A stretch of 64,000 bases of DNA from Coffea arabica (taxonomy: Eukaryota > Streptophyta > Magnoliopsida > Gentianales > Rubiaceae), in NCBI RefSeq assembly GCF_036785885.1, contig NC_092330.1, positions 3,320,525 to 3,384,524 on the forward strand. Direction: 5' to 3'. Within the stretch, counting starts at the first letter, position 1, and the number at the start of each line of letters is the position of its first letter. The notes under the pieces are model-generated. The model saw only the letters and a list, made by a program, of their open reading frames with translations. It was not told where the DNA came from and did no database searches. The position numbers and the translations under genes are program-made. Positions 55,518 through 64,000 of the stretch are shown here, piece by piece.

Positions 55518-57374
55518 TGAAGGAAATTAAACCAATCTATTTTAATATTTAGTTTCCTAATTCTTTTTCGTGTTTTATTTGTTTAGTTTCTATATTAGAT
55601 TAGGAAATCTAAAATCAGTTTCCAAGTAAGTTTTGGTTTACAATTTTATTTGTCTTAGGAAGTTTTAGAATTTATAAATATTGTCAATCTAGTAAGTTAT
55701 TACTTGGAAAGTTGAGTTGAATCTAGAGACTGGGTTTGAGATAAAGTCTCATAGTTGTAATTTGTAAGTTATAGTGAGCGAAGGCTACGACTTAGTATTA
55801 TTATTGTTGAGTTTTGAGTCAATTAAATTATTGAAAATTTATTGAGTATTTGTTCTCTTCCTCTTTCCACATATTTTTATGTGTCAAAATTACTTCCGCT
55901 CTGCGCGTTTTTTTTGGGCCTACAAGTGATATTAGAAGCTAGGCTTTAATCCTGGAGATTGTGGTTTGTTCATGAAATTAAAGTATGGATCCATATTATT
56001 TAACCACATTGTGGCATTTTTATCTTTGATGGTAAAAACTCTTTTGGAATTTGGAGTTGGATCATGAAAAGGTTTTTTTGACTTATTGGAATTTAGAATA
56101 TTATCCAAAAAGGGTTCACGGAACCTATACGAGGCATATGAAATCATCAGGTGATGCAATCAAAGAGTTAGAGAGGAATAGACAGTTGGATTGTAAGGCA
56201 TTCTACTATCTTAACACTCAACTGTAGCCGTATGTAGTGAATAAATTCATACATGCAATGATGGCAAAGGAAGCTTGAAAATTTTTAATAAATTCTTATT
56301 GTGGTCATGGTGAAAAAGAAATTTGTGACAAGAAAAAAAAAAGAATTTTTTGATGAGTCAAAAAAAGAAGAAATTGCAGAAGTTATGGGTGCACATAAAG
56401 ATGAGGAATTTCTTCAAAAGAAATTTTGCAAGTGGTTGATAAAGAAAGCGAAATTATTAGTGAAATTACTGATGTAATTGAAGATTATGGTAACGTAGAA
56501 ATTGTTAATTTTGTCGGGATTGATGAATTTTTTGAAATGAAAAATCAAATGATAAACTTGGTTAAAAACAATAGTGAGGCAGACAATTAGTTGAGTTTTA
56601 TGGGGTAACTAAAACTAATGTGGTTATTGGTATGGACAAATCAAAACAAGTTCATGATAATGTTGAAATTTTTGGCAGTGAAACGTATGATTTCGTGATT
56701 TCAAGAAATTTTCTCGATCGACATGGATGAATTGAACTATGGAGTATGCAATGAAGCATGGGTGAACATGTTTGACTTTTTGACAGAAGTGATCAAGCCA
56801 AGAAATTGTTCGAGAAATACAAGTTTTGTCAACTACCACACGTGAAGATGAAATTGAAGATCAATTGCAAGTTGGAGTTCCACATCATCTATACAGCAAT
56901 TGAATTTTGCATGGAAATTTAAGCTTGTGATGGCATTGTAGATAGCAACATCAAGAGTTTAGAATAAGGGAGGCAATGAAGGAAATTAAACCAATCTATT
57001 TTAGTATCCTAATTCTTTTTGGTATCTTATTTGTTTAGTTTCTATATTAGATTAGGAAATCTAAAATTAGTTTCTAAGTAAGTTTAGGTTTACAATTGTA
57101 TTTGTTTTAGGAAGTTTTAGAATCTATAAAAATTGTCAGTCTACTAAGTTATTACTTGGAGTTGAGTTGAATCTAGAGAGTGGGTTTGAGAGAAAGTCCA
57201 ATGGTTGTGATTTGAAAGTTGTCCTGAGCGAAGACTACGACTTAATATTATTATTGTTGACTTTTGACTCAATTAAACTATTGAGAATTTGTTAAATATT
57301 TGTTCTCCTCGTCTTTCCACATATTTTTATGTGTCAAAATTACTTCCGCTGTCCGCATTTTTTTTGTGCCAACA
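55518..57374 (+). mobile_element. TRIM-like non-autonomous LTR element 2 (1.86 kb)
   Basis: Two LTRs (55518-55924, 407 bp; 56977-57374, 398 bp) begin TGAAGGAAATTAAACC and end GCC(T/A)ACA. A perfect CCCTT duplication flanks it (55513-55517 and 57375-57379), and removing it restores the NLR reading frame. A degraded primer site (GTGATATTAGAAGC, close to GTGGTATCAGAGC) follows LTR1. The purine tract AAGGGAGGCAA (56966-56976) precedes LTR2, so it points right. The 1.05-kb interior has only broken gag-like frames (DKEES-type charged stretches) and no pol. TATA-like boxes lie near 55672 and 57124. Confidence 0.9.
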
Positions 57375-58531
57375 CCCTTCCACCATCCATAGCCATGTGA
57401 AATTTGAATTGGAATCTCCTTGTCTTCTTGAAATACTACAAGGCAAAGAAAGCATGCTTTGAGACAATCTGGCAAATTCTTGTAACTCAGTTCTAAGATT
57501 TGCATGCATCGTGTCTGAGGATCACTGGTAATGAGTGGATTCAAACTACGCGCAATTTGTTTCCATGATTCTCATGTTTCTCCCTTTAAGGAGACCTGCA
57601 ATTGCAACAAATGAAAGAGGCAGCCCTTGGCAGTTCCTGGCATTGGCCTTCTTGACTTCCCATAGTTCCTCAGAGCAGCATTGTTTAGGAAATATCTTCA
57701 TTCATTGTAACTCCCACGCATCATCATCAGAGAGTGGACGAAGATTAAAAAGATTACTTTCTAGAGTGACTTTGAAAACCATACCAGAGAGACTACTGGT
57801 TATCAAAATTGTACTTCCATTTTGGTCATTTGGGAAAGAGCTCTGTAAGTCATCCCATGCCCCAATATCCCACATGTCATCCATAATGATAAGGTACCGA
57901 TTTCTCCCCAAGCTTTGACACAATAGCAATTCCAAATCTTCATGTTCCATTGAATGGATATTATCAACAAGCTCAATAATGTGGCTCAAAATTTCAAGCA
58001 AGAGGTCTCTTTTGGTGTATACTTGTGAAACATAACACCATGCACGAGTATGGAAGTACCCGACAATTTCAGGGTCATCATACACTTTGTTAGCCAAAGT
58101 TGTTTTACCGATTCTAGGCATTCCAACAATGGAGATAGCATCTCTATGCAGTGATCCTCTTGTAAGTCGATTAACTATTTGCCTTCTGCTGATCATTGAG
58201 AATCACCACATCGTCACCAGTTCCAGTGGCTCTAGTCTATGGAATCTCGTGCCTTGTAGTCTGGACAGCATTCTAGACTCCCACATCAAAGGCCTTGCTT
58301 TGAAATGTTTTGACCTGAATCTTAATGAGTCTGTTCTCTTCTGAGATGTGAAAAAGCCACAGAAATTGGTTCCACTAATCACCATTTTTGACTGCCGACG
58401 AATCAATGACAGACTCTGCCTCATATGCCACATGAATAAGACGTGTACAAAGTTCCTTCAATCCTTGATTCTCTATGTCCTTCTCTATGAAATCTATTAA
58501 ATAAGATACCAAGAATTCAAAATCATTACTA
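57375..58531 (-). pseudogene. R1-type NLR pseudogene: coiled coil end and NB-ARC
   Basis: NLRs are intracellular immune receptors; the NB-ARC domain is the nucleotide switch. On the minus strand the coiled-coil end reads LVSYLIDFIEKDIENQ and VAYEAESVIDS (58530-58395). Next come IVNRLTRGS, the P-loop GMPRIGKTT (58124-58098), FHTRAWCYVSQVY (RNBS-A), YLIIMDDMWDIGAWDDL (kinase 2), GSTILITSS (RNBS-B), LRPLSDDDAWELQ (RNBS-C), CQGLPLSFVAIAGLL (about 57640-57595), and LELSYKNLPDCLKACFLC. The RAWCYVSQVY style is typical of R1 (late-blight) homologues. Frames break near 58380-58200, 57705 and 57540. It is interrupted by a MITE at its upstream end. Confidence 0.9.
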
Positions 58532-58975
58532 CTCCCTCCGTTCCATAGAAGTGTCATATTTTCCTTTTCGGTCCGTCCCAAAAATTAGTGTTACTTGCCA
58601 ATAATGGCAATAAAAACTTTCACCGATTTCCATTGATGCCCTTAAATCTTACAAGAAGATTATTATATTTTAGTGGGCCCCAATGTTCACCTATGAAATA
58701 GAGAATTTTCATTTGATGGTACGTGAGTGTCACGTTAGAACTAGCATGATTCGTGCATTGCACTTTCACCAAAGGAGCTTGAATACATATTATAGGTATG
58801 GGCCCCACAATCTTATCACAACTCTATCCTACCTTGAATGGAGCAACACATCAGGCTACATAGCTAATTCAAGCAGGGCATTCTTGGAACATAACCCATA
58901 ACCTTTTGAAATCTAAGCACTGTAGGAAAAATGTGAGATTCCCAAAGCACGACCAATTTATTGGAGTGGAGGGAG
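58532..58975. mobile_element. Stowaway-like (Tc1/Mariner) MITE, 444 bp
   Basis: TA is duplicated at both sides (58530-58531 and 58976-58977). The ends are CTCCCTCCGTTCCA and TTGGAGTGGAGGGAG, the well-known plant CTCCCTCCGT-type terminal repeat. It lies in the coiled-coil region of the NLR pseudogene. No transposase is present; the short frames inside it (for example 58683-58901) have no known similarity. Confidence 0.9.
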
Positions 58976-58977
58976 TA

Positions 58978-59990
58978 TATAAAAAGTTTAATGAGTCTTG
59001 GCAAGGGAGTGTAAGTGTAAGCATATTTTGATTTTAGTTTTTATTATACTTAAATTACCCTCATGTCTTTTAATTAAAGTTATTTACATTTTAATCATAA
59101 CACTAATAAGAAAAATGAAAAGTTTCAATAAATTACATCTAAAAAATATTGATAATTAAAATTAAAAACTGCCTACTTATAATTATATTGACCAATCATA
59201 TTCTTCATCTCCAATTATTATATTCTTATGTGTGTTAATTAAAGTTAACTATATTTTATATACATATTGGTTTAGAAGAAAATCATAATTAATAAAAAAG
59301 CAAAAGATTATAAACAGTTAATGAGAAAGCAAAAGGTTAAATTGATGATTAAATTAACTATATTATATCATATTGACTAAGAAAACTTCAAAAAAATTAT
59401 TGATAATTATTAAAAATATAGCAGAAAAGGTTACAACTACTAAAATTGATAAAAACTTATTGTAACCAAATCATAACATCTTAGTATGTATTTTACTCAG
59501 GTTTTGTTGTATACACTGATTTGATAGAACATAGAAAACTTCCTCTTCTTACTATCACAATCCAAGTAAAATATGCAACATGATAATCTTCCATCTTCAG
59601 AGTTCAATAAATTTTTAATTGCTTTGTACATAATAAACATTTTCTACAACTAGCAATGCTTAATTTTGCTTATTATATAGTTTCTTAGTCAATATTACAC
59701 CAATAACTTAGTTTAAATATGATAATCATCTATCTTCAGAGTTTTTATAAGTATAGAATGCACAATAAACTTTTAATTGTTTTGTACACAATAAACTTTT
59801 TGTACAATTACCAATTGATTAATTTTGTTCATTATATAATTTCTTAGTTTATATTGTGCTAATAATCAAAGGTTTGCACAAAATTTAATATATTAAAGGT
59901 TTTATATTTTGGAAAAATATATTCACGTGCAAAGCATGCACTTGAGGTATTACTGGCCCTCAAAAATGGTTTGAATATGATGGGTCAAAT
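58978..59990. other. AT-rich insertion of unclear class, possibly a degenerate Helitron
   Basis: About 1 kb of very AT-rich DNA separates the NLR coiled coil from the NLR N-terminus and contains no gene. Near its right end a GTGCAAAGCATGCAC imperfect palindrome is followed eleven or so bases later by CTGG (about 59929-59958), which resembles the hairpin plus CTRR end of Helitrons. A matching TC start at the left was not found. It could equally be an old intron or degenerate repeat. Confidence 0.3.
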
Positions 59991-60000
59991 GTGCGACTAA

Positions 60001-61626
60001 GGGAAAATGGCCAATTTCGTCCCTAAACTTTTTTTCATTGTCAATTTAGTCCATGTATAATTTTTTTGGCCAATTTGATCCCTATACTTATTTAGCGGTT
60101 CCAATTCAGGAACTCCGCGGCAGCGGCACCATATAAATTCAATCAAATCACTAATTGAACAATTAACTAGGGGTATTTTGGGCAATTCACTATTGGGGCA
60201 GTAACAAAAGAAGTAAAATTCTTGAAGGACCCAATTCTAAACCTAGAGTTGGGTGCTGAGATTTATGTCGGCAAGATTCCAATCGAGTTTTGAGAATATC
60301 GGGGCTTTATTGAAGAAGCTCCACTGGATTTCAATTTCCTCTACTGTTCTGCTACTGACTATCACCACTCGGAAATCCCTTTCCTCTACAAACCAGCAGA
60401 GCTCTTCTCTTCTTTTCCCAACTATTTCGATACGTTTGAGGCCCAAAAGGACTTGTTCTGGAGTTGAGTGTTTTGGGGACTTCACATATAGCGATTTTTA
60501 TCACTTTTTTTGTTCTTCAGAGGGCCTTATACCTGATATACACCCCCTTTTCTTTTATTTTTTTGGAAGAATTGAAATTATCTTAGGTAGCTGATTTTTG
60601 TTTAATTATGTTGCGGGGATACAAGCACATTCTTGAGGATTTTCTGGGTATTGGAGGAGGTGTCAGTGGAGGAGCAAGTGGTGGTGCTGGAATTGGAGGA
60701 GGTGCAAGTGGTGGTGCTGCTGCTGGAGGTGGCGTTGGAGGAGGTGCTGGTGGAGGAGGTACAGGTGGTGGTGCTGCTGCTGGAGGTGGCATTGGTGGAG
60801 GTGCTGGAGGAGGTGTAGGTGATGGTGCTGGTACTGGAGCTGGTATTGGAGGAGGTACCGGTGGAGGAGCAGGTGGTGGTGGTAGAGTTGGAGGCAGTGC
60901 AGGTGGTGATGCTGGTGCTGGAGATGGCATTGGAGGAGGTGCAGGGGGTGGAGATACGGGTAGAGCAGGCGGGGGAGTAGGAGGAAGGGCCGGTGGAGGC
61001 ATTGGTGGTGGTGCCGGAGGTGGAGCAGGTGGAGGTGTAGGAGGAAGGACTGGAGGAGGCCTTGGTGGAGGTGCTGGAGGTAGGGTCGGTGGCGGAATAA
61101 GGGGTGGAGCAGGTGGTGGCTTTGGGAAAGGTGGAGGTATAGGAGGTGGTGCAGGCGGTGGTTTTGGGGCTGGAGGAGGTTTTGGTGGAGGGCATGGGGG
61201 ATTTGGTAAGGGTGGAGGAGTTGGCGCGGGCGGTGGATTCAGAGGCGGGACTAGTCCTGGAATTGGACGTTGCAAATTGTGATCTCATTGACGCGGTTGG
61301 AAAGAAACAAAGCAAAACTGGGCAATTTTTAAGCAATGGGAGAGGAGTTTGGACAGCTTTGGAGACTTTGTTAGTCAAGAACCCAAGGTTTAGAATTGGG
61401 TCCTTCAAGCATTTTACTTTTTTGTTACTGTCCCAACAGTGAACTACCCAAAATACCCCTATTTAATTATTCAATTAGTGACTTGATTGAATTTATATGG
61501 TGGCGCTGCAGCAGAGTTCTTCAATTGAAACGCTAAATAAGTATAGGGATTAAATTGGCCAAAAAAATTATACATGGACTAAATTGACAAGGAAAAAAGT
61601 TTAGGGACGAAATTGGCCATTTTCTC
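60001..61626. mobile_element. Pack-MULE (1.63 kb) carrying a glycine-rich ORF
   Basis: A perfect 10-bp repeat GTGCGACTAA (59991-60000 and 61627-61636) flanks the element. The terminal inverted repeats are about 250 bp (60001-60248 and 61378-61626), starting G(G/A)GAAAATGGCCAATTTCGTC and containing AATTTAGTCCATGTATAATT and ATTTAGCG in both arms. The arms are clearly alike but not identical. Between them lies 1.1 kb of non-transposon DNA with the glycine-rich frame at 60608-61282. No MULE transposase is present. It sits in the N-terminal region of the NLR pseudogene, so it helped break that gene or arrived after it died. Confidence 0.92.
60608..61282 (+). CDS. Glycine-rich protein ORF captured in the Pack-MULE
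   Basis: The frame of 224 codons opens MLRGYKHILEDFLGIGGG and then consists almost wholly of GGGx repeats with A, V, I or F in the variable position. It ends GFGKGGGVGAGGGFRGG and TSPGIGRCKL before TGA at 61280-61282. The composition, with F, K and H late in the repeats, resembles plant cell-wall-type glycine-rich proteins, but the start shows no signal peptide. Such a protein would normally be structural; no activity can be assigned. GGN/GCN repeats rarely mutate to stops, so the open frame is weak evidence for function. The opposite strand holds an open proline-rich frame of 230 codons as a mirror. Upstream 60254-60600 has ORFs on both strands that I cannot identify and may be captured promoter or exon DNA. 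Confidence 0.5.
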   Translation: MLRGYKHILEDFLGIGGGVSGGASGGAGIGGGASGGAAAGGGVGGGAGGGGTGGGAAAGGGIGGGAGGGVGDGAGTGAGIGGGTGGGAGGGGRVGGSAGGDAGAGDGIGGGAGGGDTGRAGGGVGGRAGGGIGGGAGGGAGGGVGGRTGGGLGGGAGGRVGGGIRGGAGGGFGKGGGIGGGAGGGFGAGGGFGGGHGGFGKGGGVGAGGGFRGGTSPGIGRCKL

Positions 61627-61636
61627 GTGCGACTAA

Positions 61637-62115
61637 ATCACGATTCGATTTCAGCAGCTGTTTTAATTTTTGCTGTAGAAACTCAATGAAGCATGGTGCA
61701 GGATTCTTGGGGAAATTTAGTATTGGGACTTGAAGATAAAGCTCTTCACGCTTTGCCTTCAAAACCTGAACCTTTTTTAGCATATCAGATAGCCAAAGAC
61801 CAATTTTATTCATAGGTTCTTCAATGATTTCATCAGCTGGAAAAGAATTATAGAGAGATGTTAATCCAAAAGCCAATTATTCCATACATTTCAAGGTGAG
61901 TCTCTTATTCTCTGAGATTTCTTTAAACTGAGTGAAGATAATTTCTATCACCATTGTGAGTTCCGATTTGGCACTTCATAAGGAACGTGAAACTTGCATA
62001 ACCTTTGAGCAAGTTCGATAAAAATTCCTTGATTTTTATTTCTCTGTCCCAATCTACTCTTGGAACATTGTAGCCAGACTCCTTCTCCTTTGGAAGGAAT
62101 CCATTGGTCCAGCAT
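61637..62115 (-). pseudogene. R1-type NLR N-terminal region fragment
   Basis: R1-type NLRs carry a long extra domain before the coiled coil. On the minus strand this piece reads KIGLWLSDMLKKVQVLKAKREELYLQVP and CFIEFLQQKLKQLLKSN, close in style to R1 homologues, in which LSDLL..IK.LKA precedes L-hydrophobic-K-A-P and a DLL-S-N string. Upstream, an AKSELTMVIEIIFTQFKEIS stretch continues, with a stop (TAA, about 61881) between the two. The piece lies in the correct order and strand to be the 5' end of the NLR at 57375-58531, with the Pack-MULE, AT-rich DNA and MITE in between. The true start codon was not found. Confidence 0.6.
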
Positions 62116-62185
62116 GGAACCTAATAATACGTACTTTTTCTGGCTTTAGAAGACTTGGTCGATTACTTCCCTCTGTATACTGTTT

Positions 62186-62731
62186 ACTAGCCGGACCCAG
62201 CTGACTTGCTTTCCTCGGCTCTTACTCCTGCACTCGGTGTAGTATGTTCTACTACTGAAAACGAAAATTGGAATCATGGTTTGCCATATCGGCTGATACC
62301 GATACGTATCGGCCGAGTCGTAACTGGAACGAAAGGGACCGGTATGATACCGATTCCCGAATTGCGGATATTACTATATTCATGACGACTTTCTCTGACT
62401 CGACCGATATTAGCTGATTCGAATCCGTGATGCATGATATCAGTTGATATATCCGAATCAATTAGGAGTCGACTCGGATATTTTTTTAAATTGTGCATTT
62501 TTTGATATTTTCTAATTTTAGTAATTTGTTCAAAATTTTTGGAAACTTTCATTTGTTATAATGTGCGTATCACCCGATATGTCATGACGGATATGGAACA
62601 ACCAAGACCACGACGCAACCACGACCCGTGATAGCGAACCATGATTGGAATCCGGCTGGCTTACTTTCCTCGGCTCTTACTCCTGCACTCAGTGCAGTAT
62701 GTTCTACTACTGAAAATGAAAATTGGAAGAA
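62186..62731. repeat. Tandem duplication of about 78 bp, split by a MITE
   Basis: The unit with CTTTCCTCGGCTCTTACTCC, then TGCACTC and GTATGTTCTACTACTGAAAA occurs at 62207-62273 and again at 62662-62729, with only a few changes. The two units probably stood side by side before a MITE inserted at their junction. Confidence 0.85.
62275..62643. mobile_element. hAT-like MITE (369 bp) at the duplication junction
   Basis: The 8-bp repeat ATTGGAAT (62267-62274 and 62644-62651) flanks the element, and the ends are inverted (CATGGTTTGCCATA and its near-reverse TAGCGAACCATG). The interior is rich in ATACCGATACG/TATCGGC motifs. The TSD falls inside the neighbouring duplication, so part of it could be coincidental. 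No coding capacity. Confidence 0.8.
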
Positions 62732-63124
62732 AATAAAACACGCAGACATACAGTAAGTCAGTAACCACCCATCAGAAGCTTACTCTGACCATCTTCTTCT
62801 TTCCCTCGCCCAAAATCCCTCCTAGCCCAGCCTAAATCGAACTCCTCTTTTCTTTCAGACTCCCACGCCACGCTTTTTCTCTATGCAATCTTCAGTACAC
62901 AAATTGCTGCATACAACAGATATATCGCCCAACAGCAATTTTGATGCTCTTTGTTTGTTGCCTGCCATATCCAATTCCCTTCCATCCTTTGATGACAATT
63001 TCCAACCGCATTTTTGCATTTCCTAAGCACTTCTCCGAGCCGGCCTTTCCGCAGCCCCTCCTGCAACTTTTTAGCAAAGTCAAGAGACATAATTACAGTA
63101 TCGAGACGTTGGGACCTTGATTTC
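62732..63124 (+). promoter_or_regulatory. EXO70-C 5' flank (third copy), cut by an LTR
   Basis: From about 62960 the sequence matches the EXO70-A and -B leaders: CCTTTGATGACAATTTCCAAC, CATTTTTGCATTTCCTAAGC, CTCCTGCAA...TTAGCAAAGTCAAGAG and TTGGGACCTTGATTTC. It also keeps the unoccupied Helitron site. It stops at GATTTC, 16 bp before the position of the EXO70 start codon, where the Athila-type LTR begins. An EXO70-C coding region may therefore lie right of the window. From 62732 to 62960 no gene is seen. Confidence 0.82.
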
Positions 63125-64000
63125 TGACAGGTTGTCGATGCCTGTGTAATAATAAAATTAAATCTAGTTGTCAATTAAAATAATCAAATTCCAATTCAAG
63201 TACTGGAGTAGGGACTCTAGATGTGCAATGGGTTACTTGATTCATCCTGTTCCCGAAGAGTTTGCTTGATCCGATATACCCGAATGGAATGGCTTTTTCA
63301 CAAATAATTATTAATTTGTAAACATGACAAGTAGGGTCGTATTCTCAAGGACTGAGGGTATTTGTCTCTTTAGAAATCCAAAGTAACAAGGGGGTATTTT
63401 TGCATAAAGGATGACAATTAAAATAGTTCAACTAAAAATGAAATAGCCAACTAAAAATTAAATGACAACTCGCTAAAATTAGAGTAATGATACTTAAAAA
63501 TCTAGCCAAGAAATAACTTCAGCAATAGTTTACCTAATTGATCATCGATGCAAAGGCAATTCCAATTATTTACTGATAAATGGGTTATAACTGTCAAACA
63601 AGCGATGACAATCAACCCCTCCTTACTGTGTCGGTGATTAAGGTACGTCCGTTAATCACTGCTCTAATTGAGGAATAATCTTAGGTACGCCCGTAAGATT
63701 TAATTCCCCAATTGCCTTATGTATTAGAGGAGCCATGTTCTAACCAAATAATGCACTACCAAGGTTATTTCAGATTAACTCGCATATTCCCCTGATACAA
63801 ACCCAATCATGCCAGTTGTCACTATTTCAAGACAATTAAACAATTATGGATTTGATGCCCTAATTGACAATAGGTTACTAAATTAATTTACTATCCGGAT
63901 CCAAGATAATCAATTAATTAATTAATCATAAACACTGCAATCGAAAAGTATGCGAATACCAATAAATAAGAAGAAAAGATAAAATTAAATTGATCTCACA
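63125..64000 (-). mobile_element. Athila-type LTR, reversed, running off the right edge
   Basis: Read on the minus strand the LTR ends CAACCTGTCA at 63125 and matches the LTR of the element at 24973: GTTAGAACATGGCTCCTCTAATAC, CTTACGGGCGTACCTAAG, the ATTGCAGTGTTTATG stretch and TGTGAGATCAATTTAA. It reads uninterrupted through the positions where the 24973 LTR holds the solo LTR and the 6.1-kb non-autonomous element. It is a separate insertion, in the leader of EXO70-C, and its other end is outside the window. Confidence 0.88.

Noticed and set aside
60583..61408. Proline-rich (230 codons) and Ser/Thr-rich (268 codons) ORFs on the minus strand
   Set aside because: They mirror the glycine-rich plus-strand frame. 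The plus frame has a better protein pattern (late F, K, H in the repeats). The mirror is kept only as a low-interest finding.
1..64000. CRISPR array, bacterial operons, tRNA or rRNA genes
   Set aside because: No regularly spaced repeats with unique spacers, no Shine-Dalgarno-led gene trains and no tRNA cloverleaf were seen. The tRNA-like strings are primer-binding sites of retroelements.

Overview
The window is plant nuclear DNA, very probably from a dicot. It is AT-rich, has no dense gene array, and is dominated by LTR retrotransposons, a Helitron, MULE, hAT, Harbinger and Stowaway-type elements. The host genes left in it are EXO70 exocyst genes and an NLR resistance gene of the R1 (late-blight) type. 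R1-type NLRs are best known from asterids, so an asterid is a reasonable but weak guess. No gene is demonstrably intact. The longest clean host-like reading frame is a glycine-rich protein inside a Pack-MULE.

Layout. 1-1514: 5' part of a minus-strand Copia element. 2205-16608: duplicated block A, holding a LINE remnant and EXO70-A, and split by a hAT MITE, a TRIM-like element, a Harbinger element and a 5.4-kb Helitron. 16609-24861 continuing at 54970-55378: duplicated block B, with the same LINE remnant and EXO70-B. Block B is split first by a Tork-type Copia element (17676-23543) and then, inside EXO70-B, by a 30-kb nest of transposons (24862-54969). 55379-62115: an R1-type NLR pseudogene on the minus strand, cut by a TRIM-like element, a Stowaway-like MITE and a Pack-MULE. 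62732-63124: 5' flank of a third EXO70 copy (block C), cut by an Athila-type LTR that runs off the right edge.

The 30-kb nest is layered. A Copia element (minus) sits in EXO70-B. Its left LTR was hit by a 25-kb Athila-type Gypsy element (plus). The 5' LTR of that Gypsy element took a solo LTR and a non-autonomous Athila relative, and the relative carries a hAT MITE. The 3' part of the Gypsy element holds a foldback MULE and a chromovirus-type element whose right end was lost in a deletion. Most boundaries are supported by TG...CA ends, target-site duplications, primer-binding sites, and empty sites in the sister copies.

The host genes do not form a working pathway here. They are the decayed remains of a tandem EXO70/NLR cluster. 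The most informative signals are the Helitron with a captured ERD6-like sugar-transporter fragment, whose unoccupied site is present in two sister copies; the Pack-MULE carrying a glycine-rich ORF; and the nesting order, which gives a relative insertion history. All calls come from reading the sequence and from family knowledge. No database search was run.
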